Below the pieces are notes generated by a model, which did no database searches, was not told the origin of the DNA, and saw only the letters and a program-made list of their open reading frames with translations. Both the position numbers and the translations under genes were made by a program. 64,000 nt of DNA from Sulfitobacter maritimus (GTDB taxonomy: Bacteria; Pseudomonadota; Alphaproteobacteria; Rhodobacterales; Rhodobacteraceae), in assembly GCF_013346665.1 (NCBI RefSeq), contig NZ_JABVBB010000034.1, forward strand, positions 310,001 to 374,000, read 5' to 3'. Below are positions 1 through 9,234 of this stretch, piece after piece (the stretch's first letter is position 1; each line of letters starts with the position of its first letter).

Positions 1-465
1 ATGATCCGTTATGCATTGAAATGCGAAGCCGGGCATGGTTTCGACAGTTGGTTCCAGTCCGCAGCGGCCTATGACAGCCTTGCCCGCGCGGGGCATCTGG
101 CCTGCGCGATCTGCGGCTCTTCTGAGGTAAGCAAATCGCTCATGGCCCCGCGTGTGACCTCTGGTGACGCGCCGGAGCGGCCTGCGGTTCCCGCGAAAAC
201 GGATCAGCCTGCTGACACCGCCCCCATGCTGTCCAAACCCCAAAGCGACGTGGAAAAGGCGCTCGCCGATTTGCGTCGCAAGGTTGAGGCAAATTCAGAC
301 TACGTTGGCAAAAACTTCGTCAAAGAGGCCCGCGACATGCATGAGGGCCGCAGCCCGGAACGGTCGATCTACGGCGAAGCGCGGCTCGATCAGGCGCGTG
401 CATTGATCGAAGAGGGCGTGCCGCTGATGCCGCTGCCGTTCAAACCTAAACGCGAACTTTCCTAA
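1..465 (+). CDS. DUF1178 family protein
   Basis: A 154-residue protein that begins with the family's usual opening (Met-Ile-Arg-Tyr-Ala-Leu). Cys8 and the Cys35-x2-Cys38 pair look like a small zinc-ribbon-type metal site, and the middle (about residues 60-85) is low-complexity and Ala/Pro-rich. The C-terminal helix (about 85-140) carries the conserved Glu-Ala-Arg-Asp-Met-His segment. The biochemical function of DUF1178 is unknown. The window opens exactly on the ATG, so the ribosome-binding site cannot be seen, but the N-terminus matches family expectation and the gene is probably complete. The SDR gene follows 11 bases downstream on the same strand and may be co-transcribed. Confidence 0.85.
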   Translation: MIRYALKCEAGHGFDSWFQSAAAYDSLARAGHLACAICGSSEVSKSLMAPRVTSGDAPERPAVPAKTDQPADTAPMLSKPQSDVEKALADLRRKVEANSDYVGKNFVKEARDMHEGRSPERSIYGEARLDQARALIEEGVPLMPLPFKPKRELS

Positions 466-476
466 AGGACAGCCCC

Positions 477-1121
477 ATGACCACCGTCATCACCGGCGCA
501 AGCCGTGGCATCGGAGCGGCGCTGGCCGCCCAATACAGCGCCGCCGGGGAAGAGGTGATCGGCACTTCACGCAGCGCGGGGACAGATGCCACGCTCGACG
601 TCACTGACCCGCAAAGCCACTCTAACTTTGCCGCGACACTCAAGGGCCGTCCGCTTGATCTGCTGATCTGCAATGCGGGCGTTTACCTCGACAGAGGTGA
701 TGATCTGCAAACCGGCTTTGGCGCGGACCTCTGGGCGCAGAGCTTTGCTACCAATGTCACCGGCGTTTTCCTCACGGTGCAAAGCCTGCTCGACAACCTC
801 CGCGCGGCACAGGCTCCGAAAATCGCGATCATCGCCTCGCAGATGGGCTCATCCACAAATGCCCCCGGCGGCAGTTACATTTACCGCGCATCCAAAGCCG
901 CCGCGATCAATTTGGGTCGCAATCTGGCAGTTGACCTGAAGTCCGACGGCATCGCGGTCGGCATTTATCACCCCGGTTGGGTGCGCACGGACATGGGCGG
1001 CGCATCGGGCGACATCACGGCAGAAGACTCCGCCCGAGGGTTGGTGAACCGTATCGCCGCGCTCGATCTCGCCCATAGCGGCGCGTTCGAGACATGGGAC
1101 GGGCGTGCGCACCCCTTCTGA
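477..1121 (+). CDS. SDR family NAD(P)-dependent oxidoreductase
   Basis: A 214-residue short-chain dehydrogenase/reductase of the compact 'classical' type. The nucleotide-binding TGASRGIG motif lies at residues 6-13, the structural NAG at 66-68, and the catalytic Tyr136-x3-Lys140 pair is present with a serine near 121. It resembles CsgA-like C-factor proteins found in many proteobacteria. The substrate cannot be read from sequence. The ATG is preceded by an AGGACAG-type Shine-Dalgarno sequence, 11 bases after the DUF1178 stop. Confidence 0.88.
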   Translation: MTTVITGASRGIGAALAAQYSAAGEEVIGTSRSAGTDATLDVTDPQSHSNFAATLKGRPLDLLICNAGVYLDRGDDLQTGFGADLWAQSFATNVTGVFLTVQSLLDNLRAAQAPKIAIIASQMGSSTNAPGGSYIYRASKAAAINLGRNLAVDLKSDGIAVGIYHPGWVRTDMGGASGDITAEDSARGLVNRIAALDLAHSGAFETWDGRAHPF

Positions 1122-1203
1122 ACCCTTGTCGCCAGTGTGAAATAGGCTTGCCTCTGCCGGTCCCTCGGCTTAGACCGCGCTGGACTGTTGCGCGGGGGAC
1201 AAA

Positions 1204-2442
1204 ATGCCTGTTCTGGTTATGAAATTCGGTGGAACTTCGGTTGCCACTTTGGACCGTATCCGCCGCGCGGCAAAGCGCGTGGGTGTTGAGGTCGCCAAGG
1301 GCTATGACGTGATCGTCATCGTCTCGGCCATGTCCGGTGAGACGAATAAGCTCGTCGGTTTCGTTAATGAGACCTCCCCGCTGTATGACGCCCGCGAATA
1401 TGACGCCATCGTGTCGAGCGGCGAGAATGTCACCGCCGGGCTGATGGCGCTGACCTTGCAAGAAATGGATGTGCCCGCGCGGTCTTGGCAGGGCTGGCAA
1501 GTGCCGGTGCGCACCACCGATGCCCATTCCGCCGCCCGGATTGAGGAAATTCCCACCGACAACATCAACGCCAAATTCGGCGAAGGCATGAAGGTCGCCG
1601 TGGTCGCGGGTTTCCAAGGCCTCAGCCCGCAAGGCCGGATCACCACGCTGGGTCGAGGCGGGTCGGACACGACTGCCGTGGCCTTTGCCGCCGCCTTTGG
1701 GGCGGAGCGTTGCGACATCTACACGGACGTCGACGGCGTCTATACCACCGACCCAAGGGTCGAGGCCAAAGCACGCAAACTCGACAAGATCGCCTTCGAG
1801 GAAATGCTCGAACTGGCCTCGCTTGGGGCGAAAGTCTTGCAAACCCGCTCGGTCGAACTGGCGATGCGGTATAAGGTCAAGCTGCGGGTGCTCAGCAGTT
1901 TCGAGGAACAATCGGACGAAGCCGGAACGCTCGTCTGCGATGAGGAGGAAATCATGGAAAGCAATGTGGTGGCCGGGGTCGCGTTTTCCCGTGATGAAGC
2001 GAAACTTACCCTGATGTCCGTGGCCGACCGGCCCGGCATTGCGGCGACGATCTTTACCGCGCTCAGCGATGCGGGTGTGAATGTCGATATGATCGTGCAA
2101 AACATCTCTGAAGAAGGCCGCACTGACATGACGTGGTCTTGCCCCGTCGATCAGGTGGTCCGTGCCGAAAAGGCGATGCAAAAGGCGCATGAAGACGGGG
2201 TGATCAACTACCAAGAACTCGTCGCTGACAAGGGCGTGGCCAAAGTGTCGGTCGTGGGCATCGGGATGCGCAGCCATACCGGCGTGGCCGCCAAGATGTT
2301 CAAAGTGCTCTCGGATGAGGGCATCAATATCAAGGTTATCACCACCTCTGAGATCAAGATCAGCGTCTTGATTGACCGCAAGTATATGGAACTGGCCGTG
2401 CAGGCGCTGCATGATGCTTTTGAGCTCGACAAAGCCGCTTGA
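1204..2442 (+). CDS. lysC: aspartate kinase
   Basis: A 412-residue aspartokinase catalysing ATP-dependent phosphorylation of L-aspartate, the first step toward lysine, threonine, methionine and diaminopimelate. The KFGGTS nucleotide-binding signature is at residues 7-12, followed by the kinase domain to about residue 245. Two ACT domains occupy about 260-410, the part that senses lysine and threonine in this family. The length matches monofunctional LysC. A ptsP gene lies downstream on the same strand; I recall lysC and ptsP as neighbours in many alphaproteobacteria. The 141-base spacer contains no obvious terminator. Confidence 0.95.
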   Translation: MPVLVMKFGGTSVATLDRIRRAAKRVGVEVAKGYDVIVIVSAMSGETNKLVGFVNETSPLYDAREYDAIVSSGENVTAGLMALTLQEMDVPARSWQGWQVPVRTTDAHSAARIEEIPTDNINAKFGEGMKVAVVAGFQGLSPQGRITTLGRGGSDTTAVAFAAAFGAERCDIYTDVDGVYTTDPRVEAKARKLDKIAFEEMLELASLGAKVLQTRSVELAMRYKVKLRVLSSFEEQSDEAGTLVCDEEEIMESNVVAGVAFSRDEAKLTLMSVADRPGIAATIFTALSDAGVNVDMIVQNISEEGRTDMTWSCPVDQVVRAEKAMQKAHEDGVINYQELVADKGVAKVSVVGIGMRSHTGVAAKMFKVLSDEGINIKVITTSEIKISVLIDRKYMELAVQALHDAFELDKAA

Positions 2443-2583
2443 GTTATACGGCGGAATGATCTGGGTTTGAGGGCGGGATGCTGCGGTAAAGCACGACCCG
2501 CCCCGGCCGGTTTTCCGCAAATTGCATTTCTATCTTTGCGTGAGTGCGCTAAACCCTGAACCAGAGGGACAGGGACATATCTA

Positions 2584-4827
2584 ATGGCCGACCGTGTTGA
2601 AACAGAAAGCCGAAAGCTGCTGGGGCGTCTGCGCGATGCCATGGCCGGCGACGTGGCAGGGCAGGCACGGCTGGACAAGATCACCCATCTCATTGCCAAT
2701 TCAATGGGCTGCGAGGTCTGCTCGATCTATCTGTTCCGCGATGAAGACACGCTGGAGCTTTGCGCCACTGAAGGTCTGAACGCCGCTGCGGTCCATGAAA
2801 CCCGCATGAAACTGGGCGAAGGTCTGGTGGGTCGCGTGGCCAAACGGCGCAACGTTATCAACACGCCCAATGCGCCACAGGCCGCAGGGTTCCGCTTTAT
2901 GCCCGAGACGGGGGAAGAGATTTACTCTTCCTTCCTCGGTGTGCCGGTGCAACGTTTAGGTGAAACGTTGGGCGTGCTGGTCGTGCAATCCAAGGCGGCG
3001 CGGGAATTTTCCGCCGATGAGGTCTATGCGCTCGAAGTCGTCGCCATGGTGCTGGCCGAAATGGCCGAATTGGGCGCTTTCGTGGGTGAAGGCGCCGCGA
3101 TGTCGGCGCGGCACAGCCAGCCGGTCCTGTTTCGTGGCACCGTGGCCCAAGAGGGCGTGGCCGAGGGGCATGTCTGGCTGCACGAGCCGCGCGTTGTTGT
3201 CTCAAACCCCATTGCTGACGATCCTGAGCGTGAGACCGAGCGTCTGACCGAAGCGGTTGAACAATTGCGCGTCAGCGTTGACCAATTATTAAGCCTCACC
3301 GCCGACAAAGAACAGCAACAGGTGCTCGAAGCCTATCGCATGTTTGCCAATTCCAAAGGCTGGATGCGGCGCATGGTGGAGGATATTCAAAGCGGCCTCA
3401 GCGCCGAAGCCGCGGTAGAGAAAGAACAATCCATGGCCCGCGCCCGTTTGGGGCAGGTCAGCGATGCCTATCTGCGCGAGCGGCTGTCGGATCTTGATGA
3501 TCTGTCCAACCGTCTGCTGCGCAATCTGACCGGGCAGGGCAGCGACACGGGCGCAGAGATGCCGGTGGACCCGATCCTTGTGGCGCGCAACATCGGCCCG
3601 GCGGAACTATTGGACTATGGCCGCTCCTTGCGCGGCATCGTGTTGGAGGGCGGCTCGGTCGGCTCTCATGCGGCAATCGTGGCGCGGGCGCTGGCGATTC
3701 CGCTGATCGTTCACGCCAACCGGATCACCAATGACGCGCTTAATGGCGACCACATCATGATTGACGGCGAGCAAGGTGTTGTGCACCTGCGCCCCGATGA
3801 AAACGTCGCGACCGCCTTTCGCGACAAGATCGCCATGCAGGCCGCCGCACAAGAACGCTACGCCTCGATCCGCGACAAACCTGCCGAGACGAAATGCGGC
3901 CGGGTGATAAGCCTCCAGATGAATGCGGGTCTCATGGCGGACCTGCCTTCGCTCGAAGGGTCGGGCGCCGAGGGTGTGGGGCTGTTCCGGACTGAGCTGC
4001 AGTTCCTCGTCCGCAACCAGATGCCCCGCCGTACAGAACTGGCCGCCCTCTATGCCCGCGTCTTGGACGCCGCCCACGGCAAACGCGTGGTCTTTCGCAC
4101 GCTCGACATCGGGTCAGACAAGGTGCTGCCCTATATGAAGCCCAATGACGAGCCGAACCCCGCACTTGGCTGGCGGGCGATCCGAGTGGGCTTGGACAAA
4201 CCGGGCGTAATGCGAATGCAGCTTCAAGCGCTGATCCGCGCGGCAGCCGGGCGGCCCCTGGCGGTGATGTTCCCCTTTGTCGCGCAGTTCGAAGAATTCC
4301 GCGCCGCCCGCGACGAGATGGATAAGGCGATGGAGCGTGAGCGTATCCTCGGTCACCGCCTGCCCGAAAAGGTTGAGGTCGGCGCCATGTTGGAAACGCC
4401 AAGCCTCGCCTTCGCGCCAAAGAAATTTTTTGAAGAGGTTGAGTTCCTCTCCATCGGGGGCAATGACCTCAAGCAATTCTTCTTTGCCGCCGACCGCGAA
4501 AACGAACGTGTGCGCAAACGCTATGACACGCTGAATGTGTCGTTCCTGACCTTCCTCGAAGGTATTGTGGAACGTTGTGCGGAGACCGGCACGGCCCTGT
4601 CCTTTTGCGGCGAAGATGCCGGGCGCCCGGTGGAAGCCTTGTGTTTCGCGGCGATTGGGCTGAACACCCTATCGATGCGCCCCGCGTCGATCGGTCCGGT
4701 CAAAAGCCTCCTGCGGCGCTGCAATCTGGACGACGTGCGGCAGGTGATCCACGACGCCCGCGAACGTGGTGAAATGTCAGTGCGCTACGCGGTGATGGAT
4801 TACGTGCGTCAACAGCACCAGACCTAA
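2584..4827 (+). CDS. ptsP: phosphoenolpyruvate-protein phosphotransferase of the nitrogen PTS (enzyme I-Ntr)
   Basis: A 747-residue enzyme I-Ntr that transfers phosphate from PEP to NPr at the head of the regulatory nitrogen phosphotransferase system. An N-terminal GAF sensory domain (about 20-155) precedes the enzyme-I N-domain. The swivelling phosphohistidine domain has the active His362 in a GGSVGSHAAIVAR context. The C-terminal PEP-binding barrel carries the catalytic Cys675 in LSFCGEDAG. The GAF domain distinguishes it from sugar-PTS enzyme I. The partner genes (ptsO, ptsN) are not in this window. It follows lysC on the same strand. Confidence 0.95.
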   Translation: MADRVETESRKLLGRLRDAMAGDVAGQARLDKITHLIANSMGCEVCSIYLFRDEDTLELCATEGLNAAAVHETRMKLGEGLVGRVAKRRNVINTPNAPQAAGFRFMPETGEEIYSSFLGVPVQRLGETLGVLVVQSKAAREFSADEVYALEVVAMVLAEMAELGAFVGEGAAMSARHSQPVLFRGTVAQEGVAEGHVWLHEPRVVVSNPIADDPERETERLTEAVEQLRVSVDQLLSLTADKEQQQVLEAYRMFANSKGWMRRMVEDIQSGLSAEAAVEKEQSMARARLGQVSDAYLRERLSDLDDLSNRLLRNLTGQGSDTGAEMPVDPILVARNIGPAELLDYGRSLRGIVLEGGSVGSHAAIVARALAIPLIVHANRITNDALNGDHIMIDGEQGVVHLRPDENVATAFRDKIAMQAAAQERYASIRDKPAETKCGRVISLQMNAGLMADLPSLEGSGAEGVGLFRTELQFLVRNQMPRRTELAALYARVLDAAHGKRVVFRTLDIGSDKVLPYMKPNDEPNPALGWRAIRVGLDKPGVMRMQLQALIRAAAGRPLAVMFPFVAQFEEFRAARDEMDKAMERERILGHRLPEKVEVGAMLETPSLAFAPKKFFEEVEFLSIGGNDLKQFFFAADRENERVRKRYDTLNVSFLTFLEGIVERCAETGTALSFCGEDAGRPVEALCFAAIGLNTLSMRPASIGPVKSLLRRCNLDDVRQVIHDARERGEMSVRYAVMDYVRQQHQT

Positions 4828-5003
4828 GGCCGCGTGGTTGGCTGGCGATTGAGAATCGCATCAAGGGGTTTGACCCACGCCGGACTGGGCCGCGTTCCAG
4901 GTCCATTGGCGACGGAGAGTCAAAACACCATTGCCGACCGTTTCGACAGGCAGGCTCGCGCCACACGCCAGCGCGTTCGTCGGTTCGAACCTGTCCGAAA
5001 AAG

Positions 5004-5077
5004 TGGAGGCGAGTACCGGAATCGAACCGGTGTACACGGATTTGCAATCCGCTGCGTAACCACTCCGCCAACTCGCC
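5004..5077 (-). tRNA. tRNA-Cys (anticodon GCA)
   Basis: Read on the minus strand, a 7-bp acceptor stem GGCGAGT/ACTCGCC closes a standard cloverleaf. The anticodon loop contains GCA, the T arm is GGTTCGATTCC-like, the discriminator base is U as expected for Cys, and the 3' CCA is encoded (plus-strand positions 5004-5006). The rest of the 4828-5220 gap between ptsP and the methyltransferase gene shows nothing else I can support. Confidence 0.95.
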
Positions 5078-5220
5078 GTCCTGTGGTTGGCGCAGTGCTA
5101 CCGGATCGCGCTGTGGGCCGCAAGACCCATATGCGCGTGAAAATGATCGCGCACCGTTGCCGCTGGTCCGGCGATGTGGCACATCAGGTCGCAGATGCCC
5201 AGAACACATGAGTTTCGCTG

Positions 5221-5874
5221 ATGAGTGATTTCGCCGCCCGCCGCACCACCATGGTTGATACGCAGGTCCGCCCGTCGGATGTGACCAAATTTCCGATCAT
5301 TGACGCCATGCTGACCGTGCCGCGCGAGGATTTCGTGCCCGCCGCCCAGCGTGAGGCTGCTTATCTGGGGGAAAACCTCGATTTGGGGCAGGGGCGTGTC
5401 GTGCTTGACCCGCGCACGCTGGCCAAGATGCTGGATCATCTGGCGATAGAAAACAACGAGCTGGTGCTCGATGTGGGCTGCGCCATGGGCTATTCCAGCG
5501 CCGTGATCGCGCATATGGCCGAAGCCGTGGTCGCTGTCGAAGAGGACGAGGCCATGGCCACTGAAGCGCAAGAAGCTTTGGCGCAGGTAGGGGCGGACAA
5601 CGTGGTGGTTCATGTCGGCCCATTGGCCGAGGGCGCGCCGCAACACGGCCCCTATGACGTGGTGATCGTGCAGGGCGCGGTGGCGCAATTGCCCGACGCG
5701 CTTGTCGAGCAGATCAAAGACGGTGGCCGCATTGCCTGTCTCTTTATGGAAGAGGGGCTGGGAGAGGTGCGTATCGGGTATAAACAAGGTGCGCAGTTGT
5801 CTTGGCGGTCCGAGTTCAATGCCGGCGCACCGGTGTTGCGCGGGTTCGAGCGTCAGGTGGCATTCCAGCTCTGA
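5221..5874 (+). CDS. protein-L-isoaspartate O-methyltransferase family protein
   Basis: A 217-residue SAM-dependent methyltransferase of the PIMT family. The N-terminal VDTQVRPSDVT stretch and the SAM-binding motif VLDVGCAMGYSSA (about residues 82-94) are characteristic of the alphaproteobacterial version encoded just upstream of tolC. The canonical motif I of PIMT is slightly altered (GCAMGYSS), so true isoaspartate repair activity is not assured. tolC starts 125 bases downstream on the same strand. The start ATG directly follows a stop-rich stretch and gives the expected N-terminus. Confidence 0.85.
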   Translation: MSDFAARRTTMVDTQVRPSDVTKFPIIDAMLTVPREDFVPAAQREAAYLGENLDLGQGRVVLDPRTLAKMLDHLAIENNELVLDVGCAMGYSSAVIAHMAEAVVAVEEDEAMATEAQEALAQVGADNVVVHVGPLAEGAPQHGPYDVVIVQGAVAQLPDALVEQIKDGGRIACLFMEEGLGEVRIGYKQGAQLSWRSEFNAGAPVLRGFERQVAFQL

Positions 5875-5999
5875 CGCCCGTGAGCGCCGATGATCGGAAC
5901 GATACGGCGTCATTTTTTGGGCGAGAAAAACGCTCCTTTCGCTGGGCCCACAGGCCCGGCTGCAAGACAGGCAAATGTATATCTAAAGGTGGCCGAGCC

Positions 6000-7424
6000 A
6001 TGCGCGTAACCAGTTTCAAGACATCTTTTAAACGTATTGCTTTGGCTCTGCCCCTTGGTCTCGCGCTGGCGCTGCCCCGCCCGGCGGTCGCGGAAACATT
6101 GGCCGATGCGCTGGTGGGAGCCTATGAACACTCCGGCCTGCTTGATCAAAACCGCGCGTTGCTGCGTGCCGCTGATGAGGACGTCGCCGCCGCCAAAGCC
6201 GCGCTTAGGCCGGTTCTGCGATGGGCCGGCGGCCTGACGCAGAGTTTTGGAACCAGCCGCAGCTCCGGCTTGCAGCCTGCACAAACAGTCGATGACCTTT
6301 CAGCCTCGATCAGCTTGATCGGTGAGATGCTGCTCTATGATTTCGGCTCTAGCGAGTATCGGATCGAGGCGGCGAAAGAGGCTGTTTTAGCGACCCGTCA
6401 GACCCTGCTCAATCTCGAACAGCAGGTTCTGCTGCGCGCTGTTACAGCGTATATGGGGGTGATTGAGGCTTCTGAAACCGTGGCGCTGCGCAACAATAAC
6501 CTGCGTCTGTTGACCCAAGAACTCCGCGCCGCGCGGGACCGGTTTGAGGTGGGCGAAGTGACCCGCACCGATGTGGCCCTTGCTGAGGCGCAGCTTGCCA
6601 ATGCCCGCAGCGGCTTGGCCGGTGCCGAAGGTATCTTGCTGCGCGCGGTAGAGGAATATCGCAATGCTGTGGGTCACAAGCCCGGCAAGCTCAGCACCCC
6701 ACCGAGCCCGCCAAATGTGGGCGGCAATTTGACCGCGGCCAAAGGGCTCGCGGTGCGTCAGCATCCATCAATCATCGCCGCTCAGCATCAGGTGGCCGGG
6801 GCCGATCTGCTGGTGCTCGCCAGCGAGGCCGCGATGTCGCCACGGGTGACGCTCCGCGGCCAATATGGGCTGAACGAGACATTCAACGCCGATCGCTATA
6901 CACGCAGCGGCAGCGTTGGGGTCGATGTGGGGCAGACGATCTATCAAGGTGGCGCGCTGTCCTCGGCTGTGCGCCGCGCTATGGCGCAGCGCGATGCGCA
7001 ACGCTCCAATCTTCATGTGGTCCGGATGGGCGTAGAGCAGCAAGTGGGCAACGCCTATGCCGCGCTTTCCGCGGCCCGGGCGCAGTTGGAAGCCTCTGAC
7101 CGCCAGATCCGCGCGGCCCGTATCGCCTTTAGCGGCGTGCGCGAAGAAGCCACCCTTGGTGCGCGGACGACGCTGGACGTGCTCGACGCCGAACAGGCGC
7201 TGCTAAACGCGGAAGTGACCCGCGTGGCCGCTCGCGCAGACCTCTATGTCGCGGCCTATTCGGTGCTGGCCGCAACCGGCCAACTGACCGCCCGCGATCT
7301 GCGTCTGCCGGTACAAATCTATGACGCCAGCGCTTACTACAATCTTGTGAAAGACGGGCCAGCGGTACATTCCAAACAGGGCAAAGCCCTGGATCGTGTG
7401 TTGCGCGCCTTGCAAAAAGACTGA
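6000..7424 (+). CDS. tolC: TolC family outer membrane protein
   Basis: A 474-residue outer-membrane efflux duct for type I secretion and RND/ABC export. The ATG at 6000 gives a good signal peptide (Arg/Lys n-region, hydrophobic core, Ala-Val-Ala cleavage site near residue 32) followed by the start of mature TolC (ETLADALVGAYEHS). Two repeated coiled-coil halves with the typical EVTRTDVALAEAQLA and TLDVLDAEQALLNAE segments are present. The frame is open upstream to 5802, but those codons overlap the methyltransferase gene and would bury the signal peptide, so the internal start was chosen. No dedicated inner-membrane pump genes are adjacent. Confidence 0.95.
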   Translation: MRVTSFKTSFKRIALALPLGLALALPRPAVAETLADALVGAYEHSGLLDQNRALLRAADEDVAAAKAALRPVLRWAGGLTQSFGTSRSSGLQPAQTVDDLSASISLIGEMLLYDFGSSEYRIEAAKEAVLATRQTLLNLEQQVLLRAVTAYMGVIEASETVALRNNNLRLLTQELRAARDRFEVGEVTRTDVALAEAQLANARSGLAGAEGILLRAVEEYRNAVGHKPGKLSTPPSPPNVGGNLTAAKGLAVRQHPSIIAAQHQVAGADLLVLASEAAMSPRVTLRGQYGLNETFNADRYTRSGSVGVDVGQTIYQGGALSSAVRRAMAQRDAQRSNLHVVRMGVEQQVGNAYAALSAARAQLEASDRQIRAARIAFSGVREEATLGARTTLDVLDAEQALLNAEVTRVAARADLYVAAYSVLAATGQLTARDLRLPVQIYDASAYYNLVKDGPAVHSKQGKALDRVLRALQKD

Positions 7425-7496
7425 CAATTCTCAGCGCCCCATTGTGAGAATCCTCCCTCGCGGTTAAGCTGGCGTCGAGGAAAGAGTGGTGAATAT

Positions 7497-8660
7497 ATGT
7501 CCGAACCCGTTTCAAACGCGGAAGTCGAAGATGTCTTGTCTTCAATTCGCCGTCTGGTGTCCGAAGACAAACGCCCCAAACAAACGTCCCAGCCCGCGTC
7601 TGAGCAGGACGCGGCCCCTCATGCGGCTGCGCAACCGCCGGTGCCAGATGCTGAAGATGACCTGACAGTGGCCTCAGGCGATTTTACCCCGCATGTCCCT
7701 AAGGCACCGCCGTTGCGGGCAGACACAGTCGAAGTAGAGAAGGAAGAGGCAACATCACGGCCACCGTCCTTCCTGCGCCGGGGTGCGGATGAGCAGCCCA
7801 AAGCGCCGAAAGAGCGGCCTTTCTTTACCTCTCGCAAAGTGATGAACCCGCCGCGACAAGAGCCTGAGGAGATGCCGCCAGCGGCGACTGATCGGCTCGT
7901 TTTGACCCCGGCCTTGCGCGTGGCAACCTCTGACGGCAAAGACCTTCCGCAGACCCCCGCCCCGCAGGGCGAGGATGTCGCTGCCAGCCCGAGCATTTCG
8001 CCGTTTGACTATGACATGCTGCATGACGATCCTGCCGATCTGCATGCGGACGATTACGACAGCGCCGCGCCCGCCGAAGCACCCCTGTCTGAGTCTGTCG
8101 AAGAGACTGCGTCCACTGATGCGATGGATATGGGCGGCGACGCGGGCTTTGACCCGGCGCAATTCACCCCGGTCGCGTCCGACATGCCGCAGGCCAAGCT
8201 GAGCGACAAAATCGCCGCGCTTGAAACCGCGATTGGCCAGATTTCCGAAGAGTGGGAGCCTGATAGCCCCGGAGACAACGACTATTCCGGCACCGAACCT
8301 CCGGCCATGGCTTGGGAAGACGACGATGAGGCCGAGGCCGAAGCGCCCGCTGCTACTTGCGCATCGGTAAGTTCTGAAACACCCCCGCAGCGCAGCCCGG
8401 CCCCCGAGATCGAAGAACAGGTGCGCCGCTTTGCGGACAGTGGCCCGCGCGCGCCCGAACCTGCGCCTGAAACAGCTGATGCTGCTGCCGGGATCGGGAT
8501 CGAAGATCAGATCCTTGACGAAGAGGCGTTGCGTGATCTGGTGACCGAGATCGTACGGGCCGAATTGCAAGGCGCTTTGGGTGAGCGCATCACGCGCAAT
8601 GTGCGCAAGCTGGTGCGCCGCGAGATTCACCGCGCCCTGACAGCGCAAGACCTCGAATAG
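7497..8660 (+). CDS. PopZ-like polar organising protein (DUF2497 type)
   Basis: A 387-residue protein with three visible parts. A short N-terminal helix (residues 1-25, SNAEVEDVLSSIRRLVSED) resembles the partner-binding N-terminus of PopZ. A long Pro/Glu/Asp-rich, probably disordered linker covers about 30-330. A C-terminal helical block (about 335-387, DEEALRDLVTEIVRAELQ... then RNVRKLVRREIHRAL) resembles the PopZ oligomerisation region. In Caulobacter PopZ forms a polar condensate anchoring ParB and cell-cycle proteins. The position just after tolC agrees with this class. Its linker is longer than that of Caulobacter PopZ. Function is inferred from end motifs and composition only. Confidence 0.72.
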   Translation: MSEPVSNAEVEDVLSSIRRLVSEDKRPKQTSQPASEQDAAPHAAAQPPVPDAEDDLTVASGDFTPHVPKAPPLRADTVEVEKEEATSRPPSFLRRGADEQPKAPKERPFFTSRKVMNPPRQEPEEMPPAATDRLVLTPALRVATSDGKDLPQTPAPQGEDVAASPSISPFDYDMLHDDPADLHADDYDSAAPAEAPLSESVEETASTDAMDMGGDAGFDPAQFTPVASDMPQAKLSDKIAALETAIGQISEEWEPDSPGDNDYSGTEPPAMAWEDDDEAEAEAPAATCASVSSETPPQRSPAPEIEEQVRRFADSGPRAPEPAPETADAAAGIGIEDQILDEEALRDLVTEIVRAELQGALGERITRNVRKLVRREIHRALTAQDLE

Positions 8661-8773
8661 CCCGTCTTTCTCTGGGCTGTCCCTTTTGACGCTGCGCCAT
8701 CTTTGGGCTGCGGACCTTGTTGCGGCTCCATGGATCGCTACATTGCAGGCGACGGACTTCAAAAGGGGACACC

Positions 8774-9232
8774 ATGGAGCTGACGGTTAACGGCAAGGTC
8801 CATGAGGTGGATGTCGAAGACGACATGCCGCTGTTGTGGGTGCTTCGGGATGAACTGGGCATCACCGGTCCGAAATACGGCTGCGGCATCGCACAATGTG
8901 GGGCCTGCACGGTCCATGTTGACGGGATGGCGGTCCGCTCGTGTCAGTTGCGTGCCGGCGATGTGAACGGCGATGTGACAACCATCGAAGGGCTCGGCAC
9001 GCCGGAGGCGTTGCATGTGGTTCAAGCCGCTTGGGTGAAGCATCAGGTCGCCCAATGCGGCTACTGCCAGTCTGGCCAGATCATGCAGGCGGCTTCATTC
9101 CTTGAGCTTAACCCCGATCCAACCGATGACCAGATTGACGCCGCGATGAGCGGCAACCTCTGCCGCTGTGGCACCTATCCCCGCATCCGCGCTGCCGTGC
9201 AGGATGCCGCTGCAAAACTACGCAGGGCCTGA
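8774..9232 (+). CDS. (2Fe-2S)-binding small subunit of a molybdenum hydroxylase (isoquinoline 1-oxidoreductase alpha-like)
   Basis: A 152-residue ferredoxin-like subunit carrying two [2Fe-2S] centres. The plant-type cluster is coordinated by Cys37, Cys42, Cys45 and Cys57, and the second by Cys95, Cys98, Cys130 and Cys132 in CGYCQSG...NLCRCGTY. The ATG at 8774 has GGGGA seven bases upstream and gives the standard N-terminus; upstream in-frame starts were rejected. It is followed after two bases by the Mo-binding subunit. Together they form a xanthine-dehydrogenase-family hydroxylase without an FAD subunit, as in IorAB. The substrate is unknown and could be an N-heterocycle or an aldehyde. Confidence 0.93.
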   Translation: MELTVNGKVHEVDVEDDMPLLWVLRDELGITGPKYGCGIAQCGACTVHVDGMAVRSCQLRAGDVNGDVTTIEGLGTPEALHVVQAAWVKHQVAQCGYCQSGQIMQAASFLELNPDPTDDQIDAAMSGNLCRCGTYPRIRAAVQDAAAKLRRA

Positions 9233-9234
9233 GC

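Noticed and set aside
4975-5000. A GGTTCGAACC tRNA-T-arm-like sequence next to tRNA-Cys
   Set aside because: No acceptor or anticodon stem can be built around it on either strand.
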